A stretch of 64,000 bases of DNA from an uncultured Bacteroidales bacterium. GTDB taxonomy: Bacteria > Bacteroidota > Bacteroidia > Bacteroidales > F082. Positions 16,460 through 24,600 of the stretch are shown piece by piece. Position 1 is the first letter of the stretch. Each line of letters starts with the position of its first letter. The translations under genes were made by a program, and so were the position numbers. Under the pieces are notes generated by a model. It had not been told where the DNA came from. It searched no databases and was given only the letters and a program-made list of their open reading frames with translations. The stretch covers positions 1 to 64,000 of the forward strand of contig CAJOIF010000022.1 of the NCBI GenBank assembly GCA_905234765.1, written 5' to 3'.

Positions 16460-17266
16460 TTATTTGTTGTACTTAGCCAGGATGTCCATGAAGGAGATGG
16501 AAGCGTCTTCCATGTCGTTCACGATGCTTTCGATTTTAGCAGCGATGAAGTTGAAGAAAATCTGAAGGATGATAGCGGCGATCAGACCGAACACGGTGGT
16601 CAACAGAGCGACCTTCATACCGGAGGCAACGACCGTCGGGCTCATGTCGTCAAAGGCCTGGATCATACCGATAACGGTACCCATGAAACCGAACATAGGA
16701 GCCAAGCTGATGCAAAGACCAATCCAGCTCAAGCCGCTTTCAAGTTTACCACCGGCCACAGAGCCGTAGGAAACGAGGGCCTTTTCAACCTCTTCGAGGG
16801 ATTGACCGTCCTGATAACGGATGAGGCCTTGGGTGAAGATGCTGGCCACAGGACCGCGGGTGTCCTTGCAGAGTTGTTTGGCACCTTCAACATCATTGTT
16901 CTTCATTTTGGCTTCAACACCGGCCAAAAGCTTCTTCGAGTTGGCGGTAGCCAGGGTCAGATAAATGATTCTCTCGATGGAGATGGCCATACCGATAAGG
17001 AGGATGACCAACACGATGCCCATGAAGCCAGGGCCACCATCGATGAATTGTTTCTTAATGGATTCGCGGAAAGTCACGGGAGCGGCCTCGTCTTGGGCAG
17101 CAGGGGCAACTTCTTCGACAGTCTCCACGGGAGCGGGAGTTTGTTCAGGAGCAACGGTCTGTTCCGTCTGCTCGGTTTGCGCTTGCTCTTCTTGAGCAAC
17201 GACGAGATTGCTGATACCAAAAGTGATAAGGCCAGCAACCATGAGGAAAGCAATTAATTTTTTCAT
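16460..17266 (-). CDS. exbB: ExbB/TolQ/MotA-family proton channel
   Basis: 268 aa. An N-terminal signal-like helix and a Glu/Pro/Thr-rich linker (about 25-65) precede three transmembrane helices at about 80-100, 185-210 and 220-250. The family signature region GLSWIGLCISLAPMFGFMGT with GTVIGMIQAF is present. ExbB forms the pentameric channel around ExbD that powers TonB and hence the TonB-dependent receptors of this cell. First gene of the operon; tRNA-Ser lies 65 nt upstream on the same strand without an obvious terminator or promoter between. Confidence 0.95.
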   Translation of the reverse strand: MKKLIAFLMVAGLITFGISNLVVAQEEQAQTEQTEQTVAPEQTPAPVETVEEVAPAAQDEAAPVTFRESIKKQFIDGGPGFMGIVLVILLIGMAISIERIIYLTLATANSKKLLAGVEAKMKNNDVEGAKQLCKDTRGPVASIFTQGLIRYQDGQSLEEVEKALVSYGSVAGGKLESGLSWIGLCISLAPMFGFMGTVIGMIQAFDDMSPTVVASGMKVALLTTVFGLIAAIILQIFFNFIAAKIESIVNDMEDASISFMDILAKYNK

Positions 17267-17331
17267 AGTGTGATTAAATGATTTTGATTATTACTTTGTT
17301 TGTTCTGATGATTCAAATCAATGCTTTTCTG

Positions 17332-17419
17332 CGGAGAGAGCGGGATTCGAACCCGCGATACCCTTTTGGAGTATACACACTTTCCAGGCGTGCTCCTTAA
17401 ACCACTCGGACATCTCTCC
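17332..17419 (-). tRNA. tRNA-Ser (anticodon GGA)
   Basis: 88 nt with the long variable arm of class II serine tRNAs. The acceptor stem GGAGAGA pairs with TCTCTCC, the anticodon loop is CTGGAAA on a 5-bp stem, and the T arm is GCGGG-TTCGAAT-CCCGC. The discriminator base is G, as expected for serine. CCA is not encoded. Confidence 0.97.
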
Positions 17420-17462
17420 AAACCTGTCAAACAACCCTTCTTTTCAACCGAAAAATCGTTGC

Positions 17463-17470
17463 CAAAATTA
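17463..17470 (-). promoter_or_regulatory. -7 box upstream of tRNA-Ser
   Basis: TAATTTTG on the minus strand, about 44 nt upstream of the tRNA 5' end, matches the phylum consensus. It could also drive exbB by read-through. Confidence 0.5.
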
Positions 17471-17544
17471 CATAAATTTTCAATCGGCGGACAAAATATT
17501 TGCATTTTTGTTGAAATATTTTTCCAACTTCTTGAAACATAGCG

Positions 17545-18579
17545 TCAAACCGTCATCTCGCCACGAATGGAAATCTGAAGTATCTGACGAATTTTTTCGA
17601 TGGGCAAATCCAAGCCTATGAGATACATGAGTTTGGCGACGGCGGCCTCAGTGGTGATGTCATAGCCGCTCAACACGCCGATACGGGCCATGTCGAGACT
17701 GGTCTCATAGCGCCCCATCTCCACCGAACCGGCCTTGCATTGCGTGACATTGAGGATGAGTAGCCCTCCATCAATGGCTTGCTTCAGGGCATCGAGGAAC
17801 CAGGGGGCTGTGGTAGCGTTGCCCGAGCCGAAAGTCTCCAAGACGAGTCCTTTCAAGTTGGGTGTCTTCAGCACGTGGCGCACAAAGTCCTCGGAGATGC
17901 CCGGGAAGAGCTTCAGGATGCCGACGTTGCAGTCCATCTCAGTGTGCACCTTCAGTTTCTTGAAGTTGGGCTTCAGAATGCGTTCCTTATTATATTTAAT
18001 GTGTATGCCCACATCGGCGAGATTGGGGTAGTTCGACGAGATGAAGGCATTGAAATTCTCCGCGTTGAACTTGGTGGCACGGTTGCCGCGCAGCAGCTGG
18101 TTCTGGAAGAAGATGCTGACTTCAGGAACCAGCGGAGTGTCGTCGTCCTTGGCGGCGGCAATCTCGACGGCGGCGAGGAAGTTCTCGCGTCCGTCGCTGC
18201 GCACCATACCCATCGGCAGCTGCGAACCCGTCAGCACAACAGGTTTGTTGAGGTTTTCGAGCATGAAACTCAGGGCCGAAGCGGTATAGGCCATCGTGTC
18301 GGAGCCGTGCAGCACCACAAAACCATCGTAATGTTCGTACTCCTCCCCTATCTTCGTGGCGAGACGCACCCAGAAGTCAGGCGACATGTTCGACGAGTCG
18401 ATGAGCGGGTCAAAGCTGTAGAAATCAATCTGATATCCGAAGTTTCGCAGCACGGGCAAATGGGTGTAGATGTTGCCGAAATCGAAAGGAACAAGTGCTC
18501 CCGTCTTAGAGTCCTGCATCATGCCGATGGTGCCGCCGGTGTACAGCACCAGAATGGATATTTCTTCGTTGTTTTGCAT
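17545..18579 (-). CDS. ansA: Type I L-asparaginase
   Basis: 344 aa. Start at 18579 (MQNNEE), because the -7 box TACTTTTG at 18602-18609 lies between it and the earlier in-frame ATG at 18633. The catalytic threonine loop YTGGTIGM is at about residues 13-20, the second site HGSDTMAYTAS near residue 90, and VLTGSQLP after it. There is no signal peptide, so it is the cytoplasmic type that turns asparagine into aspartate and ammonia. It is divergent from the large oxidoreductase gene. Confidence 0.94.
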   Translation of the reverse strand: MQNNEEISILVLYTGGTIGMMQDSKTGALVPFDFGNIYTHLPVLRNFGYQIDFYSFDPLIDSSNMSPDFWVRLATKIGEEYEHYDGFVVLHGSDTMAYTASALSFMLENLNKPVVLTGSQLPMGMVRSDGRENFLAAVEIAAAKDDDTPLVPEVSIFFQNQLLRGNRATKFNAENFNAFISSNYPNLADVGIHIKYNKERILKPNFKKLKVHTEMDCNVGILKLFPGISEDFVRHVLKTPNLKGLVLETFGSGNATTAPWFLDALKQAIDGGLLILNVTQCKAGSVEMGRYETSLDMARIGVLSGYDITTEAAVAKLMYLIGLDLPIEKIRQILQISIRGEMTV

Positions 18580-18601
18580 TTCAAGGCGATTTTTGCGGGG
18601 G

Positions 18602-18679
18602 CAAAAGTAGGGAATAATTCCTTTTTTGAACAAAAAAACATAAAAACGGAAACAGCTTTTTGTGTTTTTCCTAAATTTG
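18602..18679. promoter_or_regulatory. Divergent promoters, ansA and fused oxidoreductase
   Basis: Minus-strand TACTTTTG at 18602-18609 lies 22 nt from the ansA start. Plus-strand TAAATTTG at 18672-18679 lies 34 nt before the oxidoreductase ATG. Both match TAnnTTTG. Confidence 0.6.
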
Positions 18680-18713
18680 CGGTCGCTTTTTACGACTCAA
18701 AACTCATTTCTAT

Positions 18714-21700
18714 ATGTACAAAATCGAAAAACACCCTATTTTGGACATCCCGCAGGAAGACCTTGTGGAGTTCCAATATGAAGGCAAGACCGTCAAAGGT
18801 CAGCGGGGCAAGACCATCGCCGCCGCCCTTCACCAAGCCGGATATCCTGTCCACAGCCACTCACTCGATGGCCGCAACCGAAGCCTCAACTGCGGCATCG
18901 GCAAGTGCGGCGCTTGTGAAATGCTGGTCGACGGCAAAGTCCGCCGTATCTGCATCACCCTCGTCGACGGCGTCAAGGAAGTGCGCTCCATCAACAATGA
19001 GGCCAACGTGCTTCCCGAGGCTAAGGAACCTCAGCCTCGTGAGGTGAAGGTCTACAAGACCCAAGTCGCCATCATCGGTGCCGGTCCTGCAGGTCTCGCC
19101 TGCCGTGAACAGCTCAACGCCTTCGGCATCAGCAATATCGTGGTCGACAACAACGCCCGCATCGGCGGACAGTTCAACATGCAGACCCACCAGTTCTTCT
19201 TCTTCGAGAAAGAGAAGAAATTCGGCGGCATGCGTGGCTTCGACATCGCCAAGACCTTAGCTGGCGACAACCACGAAGGCATCCTGCTGAACAACACCGT
19301 TTGGGACTTGCTTGAAGGCGGTCGCGTGGCCATCAAGAACATCGAAAACGGCGAGGTGGGCTACATCGACGCACAACATCTCGTGGTCGCCACGGGTGCA
19401 GTGCCTTTCATGCCAACCTTCGAAAACGACGACGTGCCAGGTGTTTACACCGCCGCCGTTTTCCAGAAAATGATGAACCAGGAGCACACCTTATTAGGTA
19501 AGAAAGTGCTTACCGTGGGTGCTGGCAACATCGGCTACCTGACTTCCTATCAGGGCATGCAGGCTGGAGCCACCATCAAGGCCATCATCGAGGCCATGCC
19601 TCGCGAGGGCGGCTTCCCCGTTCAGGCCAACCGTGTGCGCCGTCTCGGCATCCCGATCATGACGGGCTACACCCTCGTGCGCGCCATTCCGAACAAAGAC
19701 AAGACGGGTGTGGTCGGTGCCGTCATCGCCAAGTGCGAGAACTTCAAGGCCATCCCTGGCACCGAACAGGTTATCGACGACATCGATATCATCAACATCT
19801 GCACGGGCCTCATCCCCGACAGCCAGCTGCTCGTCAAGGGACGTGAGGTCTTTGGTCTCAATACCTATGGTGCGGGCGACGCCATCCGCATCGGTGAAGG
19901 CACCAGCGCCGTGTTGCGCGGTAAGCAAGTGGCTTACGAGGTGGCCCAAGCCATCGGCGTGCGCTTCAACTACGACGACTATCTCGAGGTTTCGAGACAA
20001 TATATCGACTCGCAACAGCATCCCGTCAGGGTGCTGGAAAAGCCCAACCTGCCTACGCCTGAGCGTATGCAACTCCGAGCCTTTGTCCAAGCTGACTGCC
20101 TCTACGGCTTCGCCTGCAACCCCTGCTCGTTCAGCTGCCCGCAAGGTGCCATCACCAAGCCTTCGACCAACAGCGTCCCGACCATCGACTACGACAAATG
20201 CATCGGCTGTATGCTGTGCGTCTCCAGCTGCCCGGGTCTGGCCATCTTCGGCTACGACGTGAAGAAGTCCACCTGCTTCCTGCCCATCGAATACGAAGCC
20301 CAAGAAGGCGCGGAGGTCTATCTCGTTGATAATGACGGCCAAAAGATTGGTGAAGGCGTCATCGAGAAGATCCTCAAGAAGTCGAACAAGACCAACGTGG
20401 CGCGGGTGAAAGCCCGTTCCTCACGTCCCTCTGGAGAGGCCAGCATGGTGTTCGAGCTGACGGATGTGAAGGGCTTTATCCTGAAAGACCGTTACAACGC
20501 CAACAAGGAACTGACCACGCCGCTGTCACAAAAGAAAGGCGCTGAGGGTGAAGGCGAGACCTACGTCTGCCACTGCGAGGACATCAAACTCGACCGCGTG
20601 CTGCGGGTCATCGGCAACCGCAAGACCATCTCCGTGGATGAGTTGAAGCACATCACCCGCATGGGTATGGGTCCCTGCCGCGGCAAGCGCTGTATCCCAC
20701 GCGCCCGTCAGATTTTGCGTTCCTACGGCATCGAGCTGGTCGGCGACGCCACGCCGCGTGCCCCGCTGTCGAACCAAGTCAGCCTCGGCGACCTCTATAA
20801 TCCGCACACCAAAGAAGTCTTTGTCTTCCCCGAAATGAACGACGTGAAGAAAGAACAGGTCGAGGTGTTCATCGCCGGTGGCGGTATCGCGGGCAGTGCC
20901 TTGTTCCGTTACTTCTCCGAAGCCGGCAAGAAGCCTGTGATGATCAACTACAGCCGTGGTGCCTCGTGGCGCTGCATCGGCGGCGGTCGTCCGGCCTTCT
21001 CCAACCCCGACATCGCCGACATCGCCGTACACAACCACGAGATTTTCAAGAACATGCAGAAGGAGCACAACATCAACTACCACCTGACGCACTACGTCAA
21101 CCTGGTACACGATGAGGCCACCTACAAGTCGCTCGACGCCTCACGCGCTTGGAGCGATGCCTACATGATCGACCGCAAGGACTTCAAGAAAGAAATCTCG
21201 CCATTGTGGGACGACAGCAAGGACACCTACAGCCACGCCTTGATTACCCGCGACTGCTGGCAGGCCACGCCTGGCCGCGTCATCGACTATATCCGTTGGA
21301 TTGGCGTACAGCATGGCGGTCGCTACTTCGAGGACTGCGAGCTGCTCCACGTGCAGAAAGCCAATGGACATTACATCGCTTTGGTACGCAACCATGAAGG
21401 CGAGTTCATCGAATACACCTGCGACCACTTCGTCAACGCGATGGGTTGGGGTGCCGAGAAGTTCAACGACATGCTGGGCTTGGACACCGGCCTCTATCCG
21501 GTGAAGCACCAAGCCTTCATCACGCGCCGTCTGCCCATGATGGGACCCAACGGAGGTCCGCTTGACATGATTATCGACCGTCGTCACTACAAGGGCTTCA
21601 GCGCTGTCTACGGACAGCAGTGGGCCCATACCGGCCAGATCATCGGCTGCGCCAGCCCCGACACGGATGCCTACGAAGCTCGTCAGAACATCAAGTACAA

Positions 21701-21983
21701 CAGCAAGGAGTTCTTGGAAATCGTTTCCGAGGTCTTCGCCGAATGGATTCCGAACCTTGGCGAAGTCAGCTTCCTCGCCTGCTGGGCGGGTCGTTACACC
21801 GAGCCGCGTTACATCGTCGACCCAGAGGTCGGTATCCTCACTGGCTTGCGTGGTCACGGCTTCATGCTTGGCCAGTACCTCGCCAAGATTTATGTGGACA
21901 AGTACCTCGGCAAGGAGGTGCCAGGCTACATGAAGGATTTGGCTTTGAGTGGCAAGGGCTTGAGTGAAAACGCGTTTAAGTAA
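18714..21983 (+). CDS. Single-chain FeS/FAD/FAD amino-acid dehydrogenase-like fusion
   Basis: 1089 aa. A [2Fe-2S] ferredoxin-like domain comes first (Cys60, 65, 68 and 80), then a pyridine-nucleotide-disulfide-type flavin domain with GAGPAG at 122-127 and a second nucleotide fold (VGAGNIG). Two [4Fe-4S] motifs follow (about 461-476 and 495-507), a BFD-like [2Fe-2S] domain (CHC near 618, CRGKRC near 657) and a DAO-type FAD domain from about 715 (FIAGGGIAGSA). The order is that of the separate HcnA, HcnB and HcnC or opine/hydroxyproline dehydrogenase subunits, here joined in one chain. It probably oxidises an imino or amino acid and passes electrons along the clusters; the substrate is not known. 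It has its own promoter and a strong terminator. Confidence 0.85.
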   Translation: MYKIEKHPILDIPQEDLVEFQYEGKTVKGQRGKTIAAALHQAGYPVHSHSLDGRNRSLNCGIGKCGACEMLVDGKVRRICITLVDGVKEVRSINNEANVLPEAKEPQPREVKVYKTQVAIIGAGPAGLACREQLNAFGISNIVVDNNARIGGQFNMQTHQFFFFEKEKKFGGMRGFDIAKTLAGDNHEGILLNNTVWDLLEGGRVAIKNIENGEVGYIDAQHLVVATGAVPFMPTFENDDVPGVYTAAVFQKMMNQEHTLLGKKVLTVGAGNIGYLTSYQGMQAGATIKAIIEAMPREGGFPVQANRVRRLGIPIMTGYTLVRAIPNKDKTGVVGAVIAKCENFKAIPGTEQVIDDIDIINICTGLIPDSQLLVKGREVFGLNTYGAGDAIRIGEGTSAVLRGKQVAYEVAQAIGVRFNYDDYLEVSRQYIDSQQHPVRVLEKPNLPTPERMQLRAFVQADCLYGFACNPCSFSCPQGAITKPSTNSVPTIDYDKCIGCMLCVSSCPGLAIFGYDVKKSTCFLPIEYEAQEGAEVYLVDNDGQKIGEGVIEKILKKSNKTNVARVKARSSRPSGEASMVFELTDVKGFILKDRYNANKELTTPLSQKKGAEGEGETYVCHCEDIKLDRVLRVIGNRKTISVDELKHITRMGMGPCRGKRCIPRARQILRSYGIELVGDATPRAPLSNQVSLGDLYNPHTKEVFVFPEMNDVKKEQVEVFIAGGGIAGSALFRYFSEAGKKPVMINYSRGASWRCIGGGRPAFSNPDIADIAVHNHEIFKNMQKEHNINYHLTHYVNLVHDEATYKSLDASRAWSDAYMIDRKDFKKEISPLWDDSKDTYSHALITRDCWQATPGRVIDYIRWIGVQHGGRYFEDCELLHVQKANGHYIALVRNHEGEFIEYTCDHFVNAMGWGAEKFNDMLGLDTGLYPVKHQAFITRRLPMMGPNGGPLDMIIDRRHYKGFSAVYGQQWAHTGQIIGCASPDTDAYEARQNIKYNSKEFLEIVSEVFAEWIPNLGEVSFLACWAGRYTEPRYIVDPEVGILTGLRGHGFMLGQYLAKIYVDKYLGKEVPGYMKDLALSGKGLSENAFK

Positions 21984-21985
21984 AA

Positions 21986-22020
21986 AACAAGGGGCTGTTC
22001 GAACAGCCCCTTGTTTTTTT
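21986..22020. terminator. Intrinsic terminator between convergent genes
   Basis: AACAAGGGGCTGTTC pairs perfectly with GAACAGCCCCTTGTT, followed by a T run on the plus strand and preceded by an A run that serves the minus strand. The stop codon of the minus-strand gene begins inside the T run. Confidence 0.93.
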
Positions 22021-24508
22021 ATCTCACCACAAATTTTCGTGTTTCCTCACCAACGCTGATAAAATACATCCCCTCTGGCAATGCCGACACGTCTATCCGT
22101 TGCCTTTCGACGGTGATGTTGCCTGTCAGTAAGGTTTGTCCCATGAGGTTGGTGATGCGGTAGGTCTGGTCTGGTAGTTGAGACGCACGGCCGTGCGTCT
22201 CAACGAATAAGACGCCGTCGGTTGGATTGGGATAAACATCGAATTGATTTTCAGCGTTTTCCTCCACCCCATGCAATTCTTCGTAGATGGCATCGCAATC
22301 CTCTTCACCGATCTTGAAGATCAATTCATCATCCAACCAATAACAACGCAAACCTTCCACACTCATGTCGTTGCCATGACGCATCAGACGCTCGGGAAAG
22401 AAACTGGACAGGTGGCCTACCGCACAAACAATCGTTCCATTGAAAACACCCGCTTCGTCGCTCACCGTCATGGATTTGTAGGGCGATTCGTTATAAACAA
22501 ATTCGCTCACTGAATCCACGTGCATCGTAATGCTTTCCGTGCCGACCTTAACGACCCAATTATCGCCCACTTCGGCACCAAAATCGTAAAGCAAGGTGAA
22601 CTCTTGCAAATCCTTGTTCCACCAATACACCCGGTTGTTGGTTTGATAAACATACTCGTGCGTGACTTCCTGATGCGCGTCTTTGTCGTACAAGGTGTTG
22701 GTACGGATAATGATCTTCACATCCTTGTGGTTGATGGTGGTGTCGGAGGCATATTCCAAATGCTGATAGGTGATGCTTCCGTTCTCGTTCTCGATTTCGT
22801 AATACCAGTCTGTGCCAATAAGCGGATACAACGTATCTTGCTGGCCGTCAAAAATCGGGAAACCACCGTTTTGCATATCCACATCCTCTCTCCAGCGGTT
22901 CATCACACCAGCCTCAGGGTACATGGTTTCAATAGCATAAGCACCTGCATTCAACGCAGTCAGAAGGTCATAGGTACCATAGCGCACACTATCGAGTTCC
23001 CATTGTGTCGGCAAGTCCGTTGCATTGAAAGCGCATGATTCCAGCAAGGGCAACCCAGCGGGAGAGCCCGTATACGCCTCATTATACAGCCAATAGCTAT
23101 CGACAATGGTATCGTTCAAATCATGCCAATTGATAATGGATCCCCGCGTCCTTTGACCGCCAACAAGTTCCCCAGCATTGTATGTGTTTTTTATCAGATT
23201 TATATTCACCTCACAAATGGGCTCATAATAGAACTTATTTGATGTTATCCCTGCCACATCCTCATCCGCACTGATTCTGCCCACATTGTAGACATTCATG
23301 ATGCGTACAGGCTCACTCGTCTGCCCAATGATACCAGCAGCTGATCCATGCTCAACAAAAACACTACCATGATTCGAACAGTTGGTCACGACATAGTACA
23401 TTTCATCGTCATCAATTTTCCAGCCTATGACACCTCCTCCCACAGTTCCATTTCCGGAATATCCAACTCCCGATGTCGACACCTCCCCATAGTTGTGGCA
23501 ATTATTGATATAAAATACCGTATCCACAAATCCCCAAACGAGATTAGCAACATGTAATGCACCTATGATGCCTCCGGCAAGGTTATGGCTATGAACCGAA
23601 CCGTCATTCAAGCAATTCTTCATGCCAGCCCGTGACAGGAAACCCGCAACGCCACCAGCGTATGACCACGAACTGGTGGCATCAATTGGGCCATGGTTGA
23701 CACAATCCATCACATCAGTATAAATCAGCCATCCACCAATACCACCCGAAGCCCCTTCCCAACTTGAAACCGATGCGTAGTTGACACAGTTGGAAATCTC
23801 ACAACACACTGCGGGCAGTTCCACGTTGGACTCACACAAAATACCTCCAGCCCTTTTCCCGTCCACCATCACATCAGCAGTGGCGCGGCAATAGTTGATA
23901 TGGCACTTTTGCGTGTTTCCTGGCAATTCGTCTACATAATACGGTTTCCCCATATAGCCGACCAAACCACCAGCTCTTCCGTTCTGGCTCACAACCGTCG
24001 ACTTCTCGATACTGCAATCCGACACATCGGTCAAGCCTGCATAACCGATGAGGCCACCTGCATATTCCGTACCTGTCAAGGCACATTCGGAAAGGTGCGT
24101 ATTCACAATCACAGCACCATAGGTGAGGCCAAACAATCCGATGACGCCGTCAACGATGGTGCCATCAGGTTCGTAATAGATTTTGGAGACGGTTTTTCCA
24201 TTGCCATCGAAATGGCCCGAGAAATAATTCTGTTTCTCTTCCATCAGACATCCGATGGGCGTCCATTGGGCGTCAATGCAAATATCATCGGTGAGGATGT
24301 AGCAACCATTTTCTATAAGCAGCACATTGGTTTCATAGGCCAACAGCGCCAGTTGTGAGGCATTGGCAATCTGATAAGGGTTTTCAGGGGTTCCATCTCC
24401 GCCATCATAGGATTCGGCAATGGAGCCGTCCCAGCAATTGTTTTGTTGCGCCACGCCGCCGAGGGCGAAGGCGAAGAGGATGATTGAAGTTAAAAAGGTC
24501 TTTTTCAT
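22019..24508 (-). CDS. GLUG-repeat T9SS-exported protein
   Basis: 829 aa with a signal peptide (1-20, ending GGVAQ). Residues about 110-480 hold imperfect repeats of GLUG type (AGGLIGYAG, AGGLVGY, SGGIGGW, AGGVAGF, AGGIIGA), a beta-helix-forming repeat of surface proteins. A further beta-rich region and a T9SS type A sorting domain follow, starting at YPNPTDG. No catalytic residues are recognised; a surface binding role is inferred. A perfect 28-bp palindrome (22177-22204) is read in frame inside the sorting domain. Confidence 0.9.
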   Translation of the reverse strand: MKKTFLTSIILFAFALGGVAQQNNCWDGSIAESYDGGDGTPENPYQIANASQLALLAYETNVLLIENGCYILTDDICIDAQWTPIGCLMEEKQNYFSGHFDGNGKTVSKIYYEPDGTIVDGVIGLFGLTYGAVIVNTHLSECALTGTEYAGGLIGYAGLTDVSDCSIEKSTVVSQNGRAGGLVGYMGKPYYVDELPGNTQKCHINYCRATADVMVDGKRAGGILCESNVELPAVCCEISNCVNYASVSSWEGASGGIGGWLIYTDVMDCVNHGPIDATSSWSYAGGVAGFLSRAGMKNCLNDGSVHSHNLAGGIIGALHVANLVWGFVDTVFYINNCHNYGEVSTSGVGYSGNGTVGGGVIGWKIDDDEMYYVVTNCSNHGSVFVEHGSAAGIIGQTSEPVRIMNVYNVGRISADEDVAGITSNKFYYEPICEVNINLIKNTYNAGELVGGQRTRGSIINWHDLNDTIVDSYWLYNEAYTGSPAGLPLLESCAFNATDLPTQWELDSVRYGTYDLLTALNAGAYAIETMYPEAGVMNRWREDVDMQNGGFPIFDGQQDTLYPLIGTDWYYEIENENGSITYQHLEYASDTTINHKDVKIIIRTNTLYDKDAHQEVTHEYVYQTNNRVYWWNKDLQEFTLLYDFGAEVGDNWVVKVGTESITMHVDSVSEFVYNESPYKSMTVSDEAGVFNGTIVCAVGHLSSFFPERLMRHGNDMSVEGLRCYWLDDELIFKIGEEDCDAIYEELHGVEENAENQFDVYPNPTDGVLFVETHGRASQLPDQTYRITNLMGQTLLTGNITVERQRIDVSALPEGMYFISVGEETRKFVVR
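22177..22204. repeat. 28-bp perfect palindrome inside sorting domain
   Basis: Each half is GTTGAGACGCACGG or its reverse complement. It is translated in frame as part of VETHGRASQ in the sorting domain of the GLUG protein. It is a separate palindrome family from the C/G-rich repeats. Confidence 0.88.
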
Positions 24509-24600
24509 TGTTATAAGTATTTGATTGTTATTTGTTTGATTTCGTTTTTTTATTGCTATCAGCTTTCAGCAGCGGTCTAACCAAGTTGATGGCTGATGGC

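Noticed and set aside
18580..18633. Longer asparaginase start at 18633
   Set aside because: The -7 box at 18602-18609 lies downstream of that start, and the added residues have no family match.
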